In this document: piece by piece, positions 62,201-64,000 of the stretch
Layout of the letters: every line of letters begins with the position of its first letter
How positions within the stretch are numbered: position 1 is the first letter of the stretch
Assembly (NCBI RefSeq): GCF_014898055.3
Contig: NW_026555331.1
Span: 99,718,684 to 99,782,683 of the forward strand
Origin: Talpa occidentalis
Lineage: Eukaryota; Chordata; Mammalia; Eulipotyphla; Talpidae
Reading direction: 5' to 3'
DNA: 64,000 nucleotides
Translations under genes and position numbers: made by a program
Notes under the pieces: generated by a model
The model's database searches: none
The model's input: the letters and a program-made list of their open reading frames with translations, nothing else
Told to the model about the DNA's origin: nothing

Positions 62201-63867
62201 TCTTTTCTACATTATTCGACAACTACCTCAAAACTATACCACCACACTGGATAGCAACTTCCTAAGAATATGGACTATTCCTTGTCATCTCTGAGTCTCT
62301 AGCATCTGCCTGAAAGATTGTGCTCTAAAGGGTTGTTTAAAAGTGGATTTTAAGGGCCTCCCCCGTGGCGCAGCGGTTGAGCGCTGGGTTGCGAAGCTGC
62401 CCGCGGCCTCTGCAGCGCCGGTTCGATCCCCGGCTGCTCCCCAGCCACCGGAGGAGGGTCCCACATGGCGCGCAGACCTCTCCTGCCGCCCGCTGCTCCC
62501 CTCAGCAGTGTACTTCGGTCCTTCTGCCTGCTCTGCTCCCCACTCTGGCTCTGGTGAATTCTCTCACCTTCCCGCGCTTCTAACTGTACCCAGTGCATAT
62601 ATAAACAAAACAAATAAATAAAAAAATAAATAACACATGCCTCTATAAAAAAAAAAAAGATTTAAAAAAAAATAAAAGTGGATTTTAAGAAGAAAAGAGA
62701 AAGAAGGCTGTGGGTGACTTGGCATGAGAGGCCTGCTGTGTCACCATCCACTCTAGTAGTCAACTGCACCTGACACCACAAATGGTTGTTTAGTCTGTTG
62801 TGGCACTCAAGGTGTTCTTGAGTCCAAAACAAACTGACTCTCCATGAGGAGTGAGTCTTTATGAATCCAAAATCCTGAAGGGCATGGTGTTGAGTGAGAG
62901 TGGGAGTTAAATCTTTAGGAACTGGTCCTGGGTCTTCCTGAGAGTAGACATTCAGGCAACTTCCTTTGTGTCTCCTAGTCACCTGTCAAACAAAAGTGTT
63001 AGACTAAGTGATATCAAAGGATTTGAGAATTAAAAAAAAAAAAAAAAAACACACTATGATCCTGTGACTTTCATGTTAGTTCTTTGGTGTTTGTTTTTGT
63101 AACCTTTACCTGTTGGAAGATGTAATAGGCACCAATTCCTGGATATTCCCTTTACTCAATAAATTGCTAAAGTCAGTGTATGGTTTAAGGAAATGTTTAA
63201 AGAAAATGTCTAGCAATGTCATCAGCTTCTGAATTTTTAATTTTTTTCTATCCTTCCTTTACAGGGGATCTTATTTGCTTCTCCTGAATGTTTAAAGGAT
63301 CAAAATGATCTAATACGCCTCTGGCTTCATGAATCTTCTCGTGTTTATGGAGATAAACTTATAGACATGAAGGATTGTGATTTGTTTCAGAAAAAATTGC
63401 TGGAAACTGCTTATAAATGTTTCGATGTAAGTTTATGAATGTCAGAGGTCACTGTTTGCTTTGTCACCAATTGGTGTTAGGACAGAAGTAGGTGAGGCAG
63501 TAAGGGAACTGTGCCAGTGCTTAGCTTCTGAGACAGCTGTTGATTCCAGTGTATACTGGGTACAGTGTACATCCACTCACAGATTTCCCTGCAAGCTTCT
63601 GCCTGGCTAGGCCTCCAGAGGAACCATTCTGGATGACCGGCATGACCATACTTTTCTCTTACTCCTCCTGCAGGGTGTAGAGAGCCATGTGCTACTCCAA
63701 CAGCCTCTTATTTATTGCCACTTCGCTAATGGGGGAGAAGAGCCATGCTATATGCCAGTGAAGGACTGGGAGGTGCTGAAGATGGTTCTTACAGAGACAT
63801 TAGACAACTACAATGAACTAAATGCTGCCATGCACCTAGTGTTATTTGAAGATGCCATGCAACATGT
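5724..63867 (+). CDS. DNAH11: Axonemal outer-arm dynein heavy chain, 21 internal exons (partial gene)
   Basis: Twenty-one exons splice into one open frame of 3155 bases (about 1051 codons; residue numbers below count from the first base of e1). In order they encode the end of the linker, AAA1 with P-loop GPAGTGKT and Walker [12 protein letters not shown]2 with P-loop GNAGTGKS, and AAA3 with P-loop GNAGVGKT and YFIDDMNMP, stopping just before AAA4. Known for the family: this ATP-driven heavy chain of outer dynein arms moves cilia; DNAH11 sits in proximal arms of respiratory cilia, and its loss causes primary ciliary dyskinesia and laterality defects. Assignment to DNAH11 over its beta-type paralogues DNAH9 and DNAH17 rests on remembered family wording such as [15 protein letters not shown] (e19) and [11 protein letters not shown] (e21). 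No in-frame stop or frameshift is seen, so the gene looks functional. Both ends lie outside the window. Confidence 0.93.
5856..7497 (+). other. DNAH11: Intron e1-e2 (GC-AG)
   Basis: Starts gcaagt and ends attttag. The interior is AT-rich and I recognise no repeat or conserved element in it. Confidence 0.85.
7498..7658 (+). CDS. DNAH11: DNAH11 e2: linker to AAA1 junction
   Basis: 161 bases, residues 45-98, reading [19 protein letters not shown] and ending LVITPLTDR, with the last codon split AG|G. It contains the conserved [16 protein letters not shown] strand that leads into AAA1. The acceptor is gataattttag and the donor gtaact. Confidence 0.95.
7659..10714 (+). other. DNAH11: Intron e2-e3
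   Basis: GT-AG, 3.1 kb. It holds an (AAAC)n run at 7894-7912 and a minus-strand L2-like stretch (8090-8520). A MIR-like stretch may lie near 9850-9990. Nothing else is recognised. Confidence 0.8.
8090..8520 (-). repeat. L2-like LINE remnant, antisense
   Basis: Text such as gctcactttctagttaag, gcctaaatgatcacaag and ggcagcattacaagcaaag matches the reverse complement of the L2 3' region. It is diverged and its limits are approximate. Confidence 0.45.
10715..10871 (+). CDS. DNAH11: DNAH11 e3: AAA1 Walker A
   Basis: 157 bases, residues 98-150. [18 protein letters not shown] precedes the AAA1 P-loop GPAGTGKT at 10770-10793, whose lysine and threonine contact ATP phosphates. [19 protein letters not shown] and SEQMDYK follow. 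AAA1 is the main hydrolysis site of dyneins, and all the key residues are intact. The acceptor is gcttacag and the donor gtgagt. Confidence 0.97.
10872..10992 (+). other. DNAH11: Short intron e3-e4 (121 bases)
   Basis: Runs from gtgagt to ccgttcag and is by far the shortest intron in the window. It is not a multiple of three, and read in frame from e3 it meets a stop, so retention would truncate the protein. Confidence 0.9.
10993..11138 (+). CDS. DNAH11: DNAH11 e4: AAA1 Walker B
   Basis: 146 bases, residues 151-199. [16 protein letters not shown] is followed by Walker B CFDEFNRI (aspartate codon 11047, catalytic glutamate codon 11050), then [17 protein letters not shown]. It ends with a codon split AG|A. 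The donor is gtatgt. Confidence 0.97.
11540..11670 (+). repeat. MIR-like SINE remnant
   Basis: The text ctcatctataaaatgagggc, gtgattaaatataaagcac and tagtgcttgacgtgtgg follows the 3' half of MIR. Confidence 0.6.
11700..12080 (+). repeat. L2-like LINE remnant
   Basis: L2 3' wording is faint (gacttcctagcccctgat, catagtcaaattccggatc, accttccatatatacccag). It is diverged and the limits are approximate. Confidence 0.4.
12488..12710 (+). repeat. L1 3' UTR fragment (older copy)
   Basis: Shares the order aagggaccaggaaa, aaaatcaaaatcaa, tataaaccagagacac, a G-rich stretch and gaattgtatgggga with the young L1 3' ends at 36.3 and 39.1 kb, but is more diverged. An A run ends it. Confidence 0.8.
14185..14301 (+). 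CDS. DNAH11: DNAH11 e5: AAA1 sensor region
   Basis: 117 bases, residues 199-238. [18 protein letters not shown] leads to the dynein motif [20 protein letters not shown], which includes the sensor-1 asparagine. It ends with a codon split AG|A. The donor is gcaagt, a GC donor forced by the join to ACCC in e6. Confidence 0.96.
15261..15535 (-). repeat. tRNA-derived SINE, old copy
   Basis: Reads on the minus strand from gggcctccctggtgg to tatgcata plus an (ATAA)n tail. It is strongly diverged in the head. Imperfect flanking duplications resemble tatcctgtt / tatcctatt. Confidence 0.8.
15536..16110 (-). repeat. Degraded L1 ORF2 segment, antisense
   Basis: Text such as ttgataggtttttcaaatgc and ttggattcctggactaaatt resembles an antisense L1 reverse-transcriptase region. 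It may extend left to about 14650 beyond the SINE. No frame survives. Confidence 0.5.
16131..16255 (-). repeat. Head-only SINE (body missing) with target duplication
   Basis: The minus strand carries only the tRNA-like head, from gggcctcccctgtgg through the B-box-like region to gagggtcccat, and then directly an A run (T20 or longer on the + strand). The usual 150-base body is absent. A target duplication, tattttgggttttttt-like, flanks it at 16122 and 16256, so the short form itself appears to have inserted. Confidence 0.8.
16262..17718 (-). repeat. L1 ORF2 3' half, antisense, older subfamily
   Basis: Antisense wording of the ORF2 C-terminus is continuous: tccacatcctcgccaacact, ggtggtatcacatggtggtt, ttcaggtcttatatcccc and accatgctgttttgattac. 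A microsatellite interrupts it at 16741-16800. The 183-residue open frame across it is antisense noise. Confidence 0.85.
16741..16800. repeat. (GT)n-(GTAT)n-(TA)n microsatellite
   Basis: A compound alternating purine-pyrimidine tract inside the antisense L1, likely length-variable. Confidence 0.95.
17920..18118 (+). repeat. MIR-like SINE remnant
   Basis: MIR order is visible: aggcagtatgcactagc, catgtgacctctggc, gaaccttagtctataag and gaagtgctcagtaactatta. Confidence 0.65.
18223..18509 (+). repeat. tRNA-derived SINE, young subfamily
   Basis: Starts gggtctccccggtggcgcag and has a B-box-like ggttcgatccccgg. It ends in two (ATAA)n blocks separated by cttta and a CAAA variation. The target duplication aaaatgtatgggaaatg is perfect on both sides. 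Confidence 0.95.
19447..19585 (+). CDS. DNAH11: DNAH11 e6: AAA1 C-terminal part
   Basis: 139 bases, residues 238-284. [20 protein letters not shown], then [20 protein letters not shown], ending ELLSKQ. The acceptor is ctctttag and the donor gtgagg. This helical part packs against the AAA1 large domain in dynein structures. Confidence 0.96.
20009..20361 (+). repeat. tRNA-derived SINE, young subfamily, expanded tail
   Basis: Head and body match the gggttgcgaag subfamily. The tail from about 20256 is about 100 bases of (ATAA)n in several blocks, much longer than in other copies and likely polymorphic. Confidence 0.95.
21060..21260 (-). repeat. L2-like LINE remnant, antisense
   Basis: Faint antisense L2 wording (acagttattgagcataaac, then acatcaaagaactcagagcc). 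A local 23-base duplication lies inside it. Confidence 0.35.
21792..21884 (+). CDS. DNAH11: DNAH11 e7: AAA1 C-terminal part
   Basis: 93 bases, phase 0-0, residues 285-315: [18 protein letters not shown], then [13 protein letters not shown]. This is a dynein-wide conserved segment at the end of AAA1. The acceptor is tgattttag and the donor gtactg. Confidence 0.96.
21885..23115 (+). other. DNAH11: Intron e7-e8
   Basis: GT-AG, 1.2 kb. I recognise no repeat or regulatory element in it. Confidence 0.8.
23116..23310 (+). CDS. DNAH11: DNAH11 e8: AAA1-AAA2 junction
   Basis: 195 bases, phase 0-0, residues 316-380: [38 protein letters not shown] and [16 protein letters not shown]. The donor gtaaaa lacks G at +5 and is weaker than its neighbours. 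Reading through it meets TGA three codons on. Confidence 0.96.
23311..24113 (+). other. DNAH11: Intron e8-e9
   Basis: GT-AG, 0.8 kb, ending tggtgtgcag. No repeat is recognised. Confidence 0.8.
24114..24191 (+). CDS. DNAH11: DNAH11 e9: AAA2 Walker A
   Basis: 78 bases, the shortest exon, residues 381-406: [17 protein letters not shown], then the AAA2 P-loop GNAGTGKS at 24165-24188. In dyneins AAA2 binds but does not normally hydrolyse nucleotide. The donor is gtatgg. Confidence 0.96.
25575..25745. mobile_element. hAT-type non-autonomous DNA transposon remnant
   Basis: The text cagcattaacattttgacat, cttcccccaagtcgacac and ctgagaaccatta resembles a common mammalian hAT-Charlie derived element that ends in a 'gagaaccact' terminal repeat. 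I do not name the subfamily. Confidence 0.45.
25755..25932. mobile_element. MER20-like hAT remnant
   Basis: The order ttagaaatgcagattatcag, tactgaattcagaattcc and gtgattctggtgcagcc follows MER20, a hAT-Charlie derived repeat. It abuts the preceding hAT remnant. Confidence 0.6.
26247..26379 (+). CDS. DNAH11: DNAH11 e10: AAA2 core
   Basis: 133 bases, residues 407-451: [36 protein letters not shown] and TREWKDG, with the last glycine split G|GT. The donor is gcaagt after GATG, the third GC donor. No GT gives a frame that continues as LFSSILREQ. Confidence 0.95.
26380..28083 (+). other. DNAH11: Intron e10-e11 (GC-AG)
   Basis: 1.7 kb, ending caacttgtag. Most of 26800-27400 looks like an L2 remnant. 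An imperfect duplication (tgctatttcttacattat) occurs at 27354-27399. Confidence 0.75.
26800..27400 (+). repeat. L2-like LINE remnant
   Basis: L2 3' wording is clear: ggtgtcatccttgagtcctc, tgaaacatgccaagcatttt and ccaggacccttgcacta. Confidence 0.65.
28084..28211 (+). CDS. DNAH11: DNAH11 e11: AAA2 Walker B region
   Basis: 128 bases, residues 451-493: [18 protein letters not shown], then [18 protein letters not shown] and VMDDNK. The Walker B position reads VLDGDID (28146-28166) without the usual aspartate-glutamate pair, as is typical of the non-hydrolysing AAA2 of dyneins. The donor is gtgagt. Confidence 0.96.
28391..28657 (-). repeat. tRNA-derived SINE, gctgtgaagctgtcc subfamily
   Basis: The minus-strand head reads gggcctccccggtggcgcag, followed by gggttcgattcccgg and a body ending in (ATAA)n. 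It starts 27 bases from the next, oppositely oriented SINE. Confidence 0.9.
28685..28949 (+). repeat. tRNA-derived SINE, young subfamily
   Basis: Starts gggcctccccggtggtgcag and ends (ATAA)n, cttt, A run. The flanking duplication aatttaaaagatac / aatttaagagatac differs by one base. Confidence 0.95.
29098..29380 (+). repeat. tRNA-derived SINE, tatgcata subfamily
   Basis: The head is diverged (ggacctccccggtgg) and the body ends ttgtatgcataaataaata. The flanking duplication aataagaacaata is exact. Confidence 0.9.
29655..29924 (-). repeat. tRNA-derived SINE, tatgcata subfamily
   Basis: Minus strand, tail on the left (tatttatgcatacaagaac), head on the right (accagagagaccc). The flanking duplication resembles attactgctttttt / attactactttttg. 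Confidence 0.85.
30363..30511 (+). CDS. DNAH11: DNAH11 e12: AAA2 sensor and arginine-finger region
   Basis: 149 bases, residues 494-543: [18 protein letters not shown], then [15 protein letters not shown] with the TVSRAG motif whose arginine faces the neighbouring site, then [13 protein letters not shown] with the last codon split CC|G. The donor is gtgagt. Confidence 0.96.
30520..31300 (-). repeat. L1 3' region, antisense, old
   Basis: Antisense wording includes agttatattccatcgtatac, gaatcgctggatcctatgg and tctccatatcctcgccaaca. No frame survives. An old L1 subfamily is likely. Confidence 0.8.
31335..31830 (-). repeat. L1 3' region, antisense, second old fragment
   Basis: Antisense text reappears from its 3' end: agtgaaagcatccgacatc, gtagtattccattgagtat and tccattgatgggcactt. 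It is separate from the preceding fragment because the same ORF2 3' region is present twice. Confidence 0.75.
32190..32340. repeat. TA/TG/CA microsatellite tract
   Basis: Imperfect alternating runs pass from tatgta through tatata to (CA)n. Confidence 0.9.
34434..34500. repeat. Polypyrimidine (CCTT)n-rich tract
   Basis: About 65 bases, almost all C and T, with a tccctccctccctt core. Confidence 0.85.
35612..36493 (+). repeat. Young L1 3' end, 5'-truncated
   Basis: It encodes the ORF2 C-terminal region (readable 35733-36302, with [19 protein letters not shown]), followed by a 3' UTR with a G-rich tract and an A-rich tail. A perfect target duplication, aaaatgcttgtgtttg, flanks it (35596-35611, 36494-36509). 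At 882 bases it is severely truncated and cannot move. Confidence 0.95.
38023..38095. repeat. (CA)n-(GA)n microsatellite
   Basis: Compound cacaca, gagaga, cacaca tract. Confidence 0.95.
38301..39318 (+). repeat. Young L1 3' end, 5'-truncated, sister of the 35.6-kb copy
   Basis: ORF2 C-terminus reads openly to 39128 ([19 protein letters not shown] near the start, MVSLIAGI at the end). The 3' UTR and poly(A) follow. The target duplication aaaaccattgctttt lies at 38286-38300 and 39319-39333. By eye it is nearly identical to 35612-36493 over their common part. Confidence 0.95.
40318..40468 (+). CDS. DNAH11: DNAH11 e13: end of AAA2
   Basis: 151 bases, residues 543-593: [18 protein letters not shown], then [18 protein letters not shown], ending SIPENSLVQ. 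The acceptor has a long T tract (gttttttttacag) and the donor is gtttgt. Confidence 0.95.
40469..44095 (+). other. DNAH11: Intron e13-e14
   Basis: GT-AG, 3.6 kb. Faint L2 3' text may lie near 40690-40800. No SINE or L1 is recognised, which makes it the longest clean stretch in the window. Confidence 0.75.
44096..44227 (+). CDS. DNAH11: DNAH11 e14: AAA2-AAA3 linker
   Basis: 132 bases, phase 0-0, residues 594-637: [18 protein letters not shown], then [20 protein letters not shown] and TLLQDQ. The WAFGG block is shared by axonemal heavy chains. The acceptor is ttttccttag and the donor gtatgt. Confidence 0.95.
44265..44505 (-). repeat. tRNA-derived SINE, old, internally shortened
   Basis: The minus-strand tail reads atttatgcgtataagagc and the head ends ccaccaaggagggtcccc. 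The part between the B-box-like region and the 5' end is shorter than in other copies. Confidence 0.8.
45003..45357 (+). repeat. Medium-reiterated mammalian repeat, copy 1
   Basis: Text such as ggctgctgtaacaaaatacc, ggtggcttaaatagcagaaa and ggaagcccaaagtccaagat is a common mammalian interspersed repeat whose name I cannot give with confidence. Related to the copies at 49940 and 50218. Confidence 0.6.
45567..45603. repeat. (CA)n microsatellite
   Basis: Alternating gc/ca tract, gcccgcacgcgtg then cacacaca. Confidence 0.9.
47180..47660 (+). repeat. L2-like 3' end
   Basis: Text typical of the L2 terminus: ccccataaactcagtgaggg, cagaaactctgggttc. The upstream C/T-rich text is compatible with L2. 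Confidence 0.55.
49086..49259 (+). CDS. DNAH11: DNAH11 e15: entry to AAA3
   Basis: 174 bases, phase 0-0, residues 638-695: [18 protein letters not shown], then [35 protein letters not shown]. The [11 protein letters not shown] block is typical of beta-type axonemal chains. The acceptor is ttcttcttag and the donor gtaggt. Confidence 0.96.
49940..50217 (+). repeat. Medium-reiterated mammalian repeat, copy 2 (partial)
   Basis: Contains aactaggtgacttaaagaac and tctggaggccagaagttcaa, related to the copy at 45003. It abuts copy 3. Confidence 0.55.
50218..50612 (+). repeat. Medium-reiterated mammalian repeat, copy 3
   Basis: Runs from cactgccataacaaggcatc to aattcaatccataacacc, with the typical ccaatctccaaatacagtc near its 3' end. 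Confidence 0.6.
51032..51297 (+). repeat. tRNA-derived SINE, tatgcata subfamily (first of a tandem pair)
   Basis: Starts gggcctccctggtggctcaa and ends ttgtatgcataagtaaataa. Its flanking duplication (aaatgttgtaggta / aaatgtagtaggt) is followed at once by a second SINE. Confidence 0.95.
51312..51606 (+). repeat. tRNA-derived SINE, young subfamily (second of a tandem pair)
   Basis: Starts gggcctccctggtggcgcag. The tail has (ACAA)n as well as (ATAA)n. The target duplication aaaatgtagtaggt is exact on both sides (51298-51311, 51607-51621). Confidence 0.95.
52130..52391 (+). repeat. tRNA-derived SINE, gctgtgaagctgtccgc subfamily
   Basis: Starts ttacctccctggtggcgcag and ends ttgtataaataaacaataaa. 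The body is slightly shorter around ctcctgctgctcccctc. Confidence 0.9.
52572..52776 (+). CDS. DNAH11: DNAH11 e16: AAA3 Walker A
   Basis: 205 bases, residues 696-764: [18 protein letters not shown], then [18 protein letters not shown] with the P-loop GNAGVGKT at 52659-52682, then [18 protein letters not shown]. The acceptor sits in a CAGAGAG stretch and only the first AG keeps the frame. The last codon splits A|GA. AAA3 is a regulatory ATP site in dyneins. Confidence 0.96.
52828..53060 (-). repeat. L1 3' UTR-like fragment, antisense
   Basis: The T-rich start, C-rich middle and tgtctctgatttataattg at the end parallel the antisense L1 3' UTR at 53402-53580, but of another subfamily. Confidence 0.6.
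53402..57719 (-). mobile_element. L1 retrotransposon, antisense, 5'-truncated and broken
   Basis: 4.3 kb flanked by the target duplication gactaattttc (53391-53401, 57720-57730). On the minus strand: about 300 bases upstream of ORF2, the ORF2 start at 57418 with the endonuclease domain ([20 protein letters not shown]), the reverse-transcriptase domain ([14 protein letters not shown] near 55390-55430), the C-terminus ([10 protein letters not shown]), then 3' UTR and A-rich tail at the left. ORF2 is split into at least eight frames. One break lies in the catalytic stretch near 55310-55335. ORF1 and the 5' UTR are missing, so it is dead. Confidence 0.95.
57836..58103 (+). repeat. tRNA-derived SINE, head slightly 5'-truncated
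   Basis: Begins at about tactggtggtgcaacagg without the usual ggcctcc start, then gctgtgaagctgcccacagc and a body ending ttgtataaataaataaaat. It inserted just beyond the L1 5' end. Confidence 0.85.
58858..59023 (+). CDS. DNAH11: DNAH11 e17: AAA3 Walker B
   Basis: 166 bases, residues 764-819: [18 protein letters not shown], then [19 protein letters not shown]. Walker B is at 58926-58943 and ends in two aspartates, the usual axonemal AAA3 form. [17 protein letters not shown] follows. The donor is gtaagc. Confidence 0.96.
59024..59644 (+). other. DNAH11: Intron e17-e18
   Basis: GT-AG, 0.6 kb. No repeat is recognised. Confidence 0.85.
59645..59747 (+). CDS. DNAH11: DNAH11 e18: AAA3 sensor 1
   Basis: 103 bases, residues 819-853: [18 protein letters not shown], then [16 protein letters not shown], with the sensor-1 asparagine in CMNP. 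The acceptor is tctctcccag and the donor gtgggg. Confidence 0.96.
60040..60470 (-). repeat. L1 3' region, antisense, old
   Basis: Wording such as tcatatagttggaatcatgt, ctgaataatcattgtataga and ggttgcttccaagtttgg is typical of old antisense L1 3' ends. Confidence 0.65.
60759..61067 (+). repeat. tRNA-derived SINE, tatgcata subfamily
   Basis: Starts gggcctccctggtggtgcaa. The tail includes two A runs separated by gttgtgctgaataaac. The target duplication agaaagcaattgta appears at 60745 and 61074. Confidence 0.9.
61309..61548 (+). CDS. DNAH11: DNAH11 e19: AAA3 C-terminal part
   Basis: 240 bases, the longest exon, phase 0-0, residues 854-933: [78 protein letters not shown]. The acceptor cttttcag is followed by AGA, and only this AG keeps the frame. 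The wording favours DNAH11 over DNAH9. Confidence 0.96.
61549..63264 (+). other. DNAH11: Intron e19-e20
   Basis: GT-AG, 1.7 kb. It holds a young SINE (62354-62673) and a possible L2 3' trace near 62220-62330. A short duplication, ccttactctgtttac, lies at 61937-61967. Confidence 0.8.
62354..62673 (+). repeat. tRNA-derived SINE, young subfamily, best-preserved copy
   Basis: Head gggcctcccccgtggcgcag, B-box-like ggttcgatccccgg and a CpG-rich body are intact. The target duplication aaaagtggattttaag is perfect (62338-62353, 62674-62689). It looks like a recent insertion. Confidence 0.97.
63265..63426 (+). CDS. DNAH11: DNAH11 e20: end of AAA3
   Basis: 162 bases, phase 0-0, residues 934-987: [36 protein letters not shown], then [15 protein letters not shown]. 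The LWLHE.RVYGDKL block is conserved across axonemal heavy chains. The donor is gtaagt. Confidence 0.96.
63427..63673 (+). other. DNAH11: Intron e20-e21
   Basis: GT-AG, 247 bases, ending ctcctgcag. No repeat is recognised. Confidence 0.9.
63674..63867 (+). CDS. DNAH11: DNAH11 e21: approach to AAA4
   Basis: 194 bases, residues 988-1052: [36 protein letters not shown], then [18 protein letters not shown] and MQHV with the last codon split GT|. The AAA4 P-loop must lie in the next exon, beyond the window. The donor is gtgagt. Confidence 0.95.
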
Positions 63868-64000
63868 GTGAGTTGACTAATCATGATGCTTTTGCACAAA
63901 GTGGAGATGATTGGCTCTTTAAAATTGTTGTTTTCCCATAGCCCATACTTACCACTCTGTGAGCTCAATTCTTACCTATTTGCCATATAGTATAAAATTA
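63868..64000 (+). other. DNAH11: Start of the next intron
   Basis: Only the first 133 bases are present, beginning gtgagttgac. Nothing further is recognised. Confidence 0.85.

Noticed and set aside
62354..62430. tRNA gene candidate
   Set aside because: The A-box-like and B-box-like sequence belongs to the SINE head; no cloverleaf end or CCA-type 3' end, and the body and tail follow.
5724..63867. Identity as DNAH9 or DNAH17
   Set aside because: Both share many motifs, but the wording in e16, e19 and e21 fits DNAH11 better. A protein search would settle it.
5724..63867. Processed pseudogene or decayed copy
   Set aside because: Introns are present, all 21 exons keep frame, and the AAA1 catalytic residues are intact.
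1..64000. CRISPR array or prokaryote-type operon
   Set aside because: No regularly spaced direct repeats; sequence is clearly mammalian with spliced exons and retroposons.

Overview
The window is a placental-mammal genomic segment. It lies wholly inside one multi-exon gene on the + strand, an axonemal outer-arm dynein heavy chain that I identify as DNAH11. Twenty-one consecutive internal exons (e1-e21, 5724-63867) join without a gap or stop into 3155 coding bases, about 1051 codons. That is nearly a quarter of a heavy chain of about 4,500 residues. They run from the end of the linker through motor modules AAA1, AAA2 and AAA3 to the edge of AAA4. The gene starts and ends outside the window, so no promoter, UTR or poly(A) site is expected here.

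Layout. 1-5723 is the 3' part of an upstream intron. e1-e2 (5.7-7.7 kb) encode the end of the linker. e3-e8 (10.7-23.3 kb) encode AAA1 with a complete ATP site. e9-e13 (24.1-40.5 kb) encode AAA2. e14-e15 (44.1-49.3 kb) bridge to AAA3. e16-e20 (52.6-63.4 kb) encode AAA3 and e21 leads to AAA4. The largest intron, e12-e13 (9.8 kb), holds two near-identical L1 3' ends. The e16-e17 intron (6.1 kb) holds a 4.3-kb antisense L1.

The remainder is intron, rich in retroposons. There are 18 copies of one tRNA-derived SINE family. Its head carries Pol III A-box-like and B-box-like sequence, its body ends near 'cagcagtgtacttcgg', and its tail is (ATAA)n. The copies fall into at least three subfamilies. Several L1 copies, older L2 and MIR remnants, hAT fragments and microsatellites are also present. 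The SINE is not Alu, B1/B2, the ruminant or cetacean tRNA SINE, carnivore Can-SINE or equine ERE. A laurasiatherian, possibly a bat of the horseshoe-bat group, is my guess, but the sequence read by eye does not settle it.

The most unusual gene feature is that three of the 21 visible 5' splice sites are GC rather than GT (5856, 14302, 26380). Each is forced by the reading frame and matches GCAAGT. I found no second protein-coding gene, RNA gene, CRISPR array or novel gene system. The other points of interest are splice-site choice and retroposon structure.
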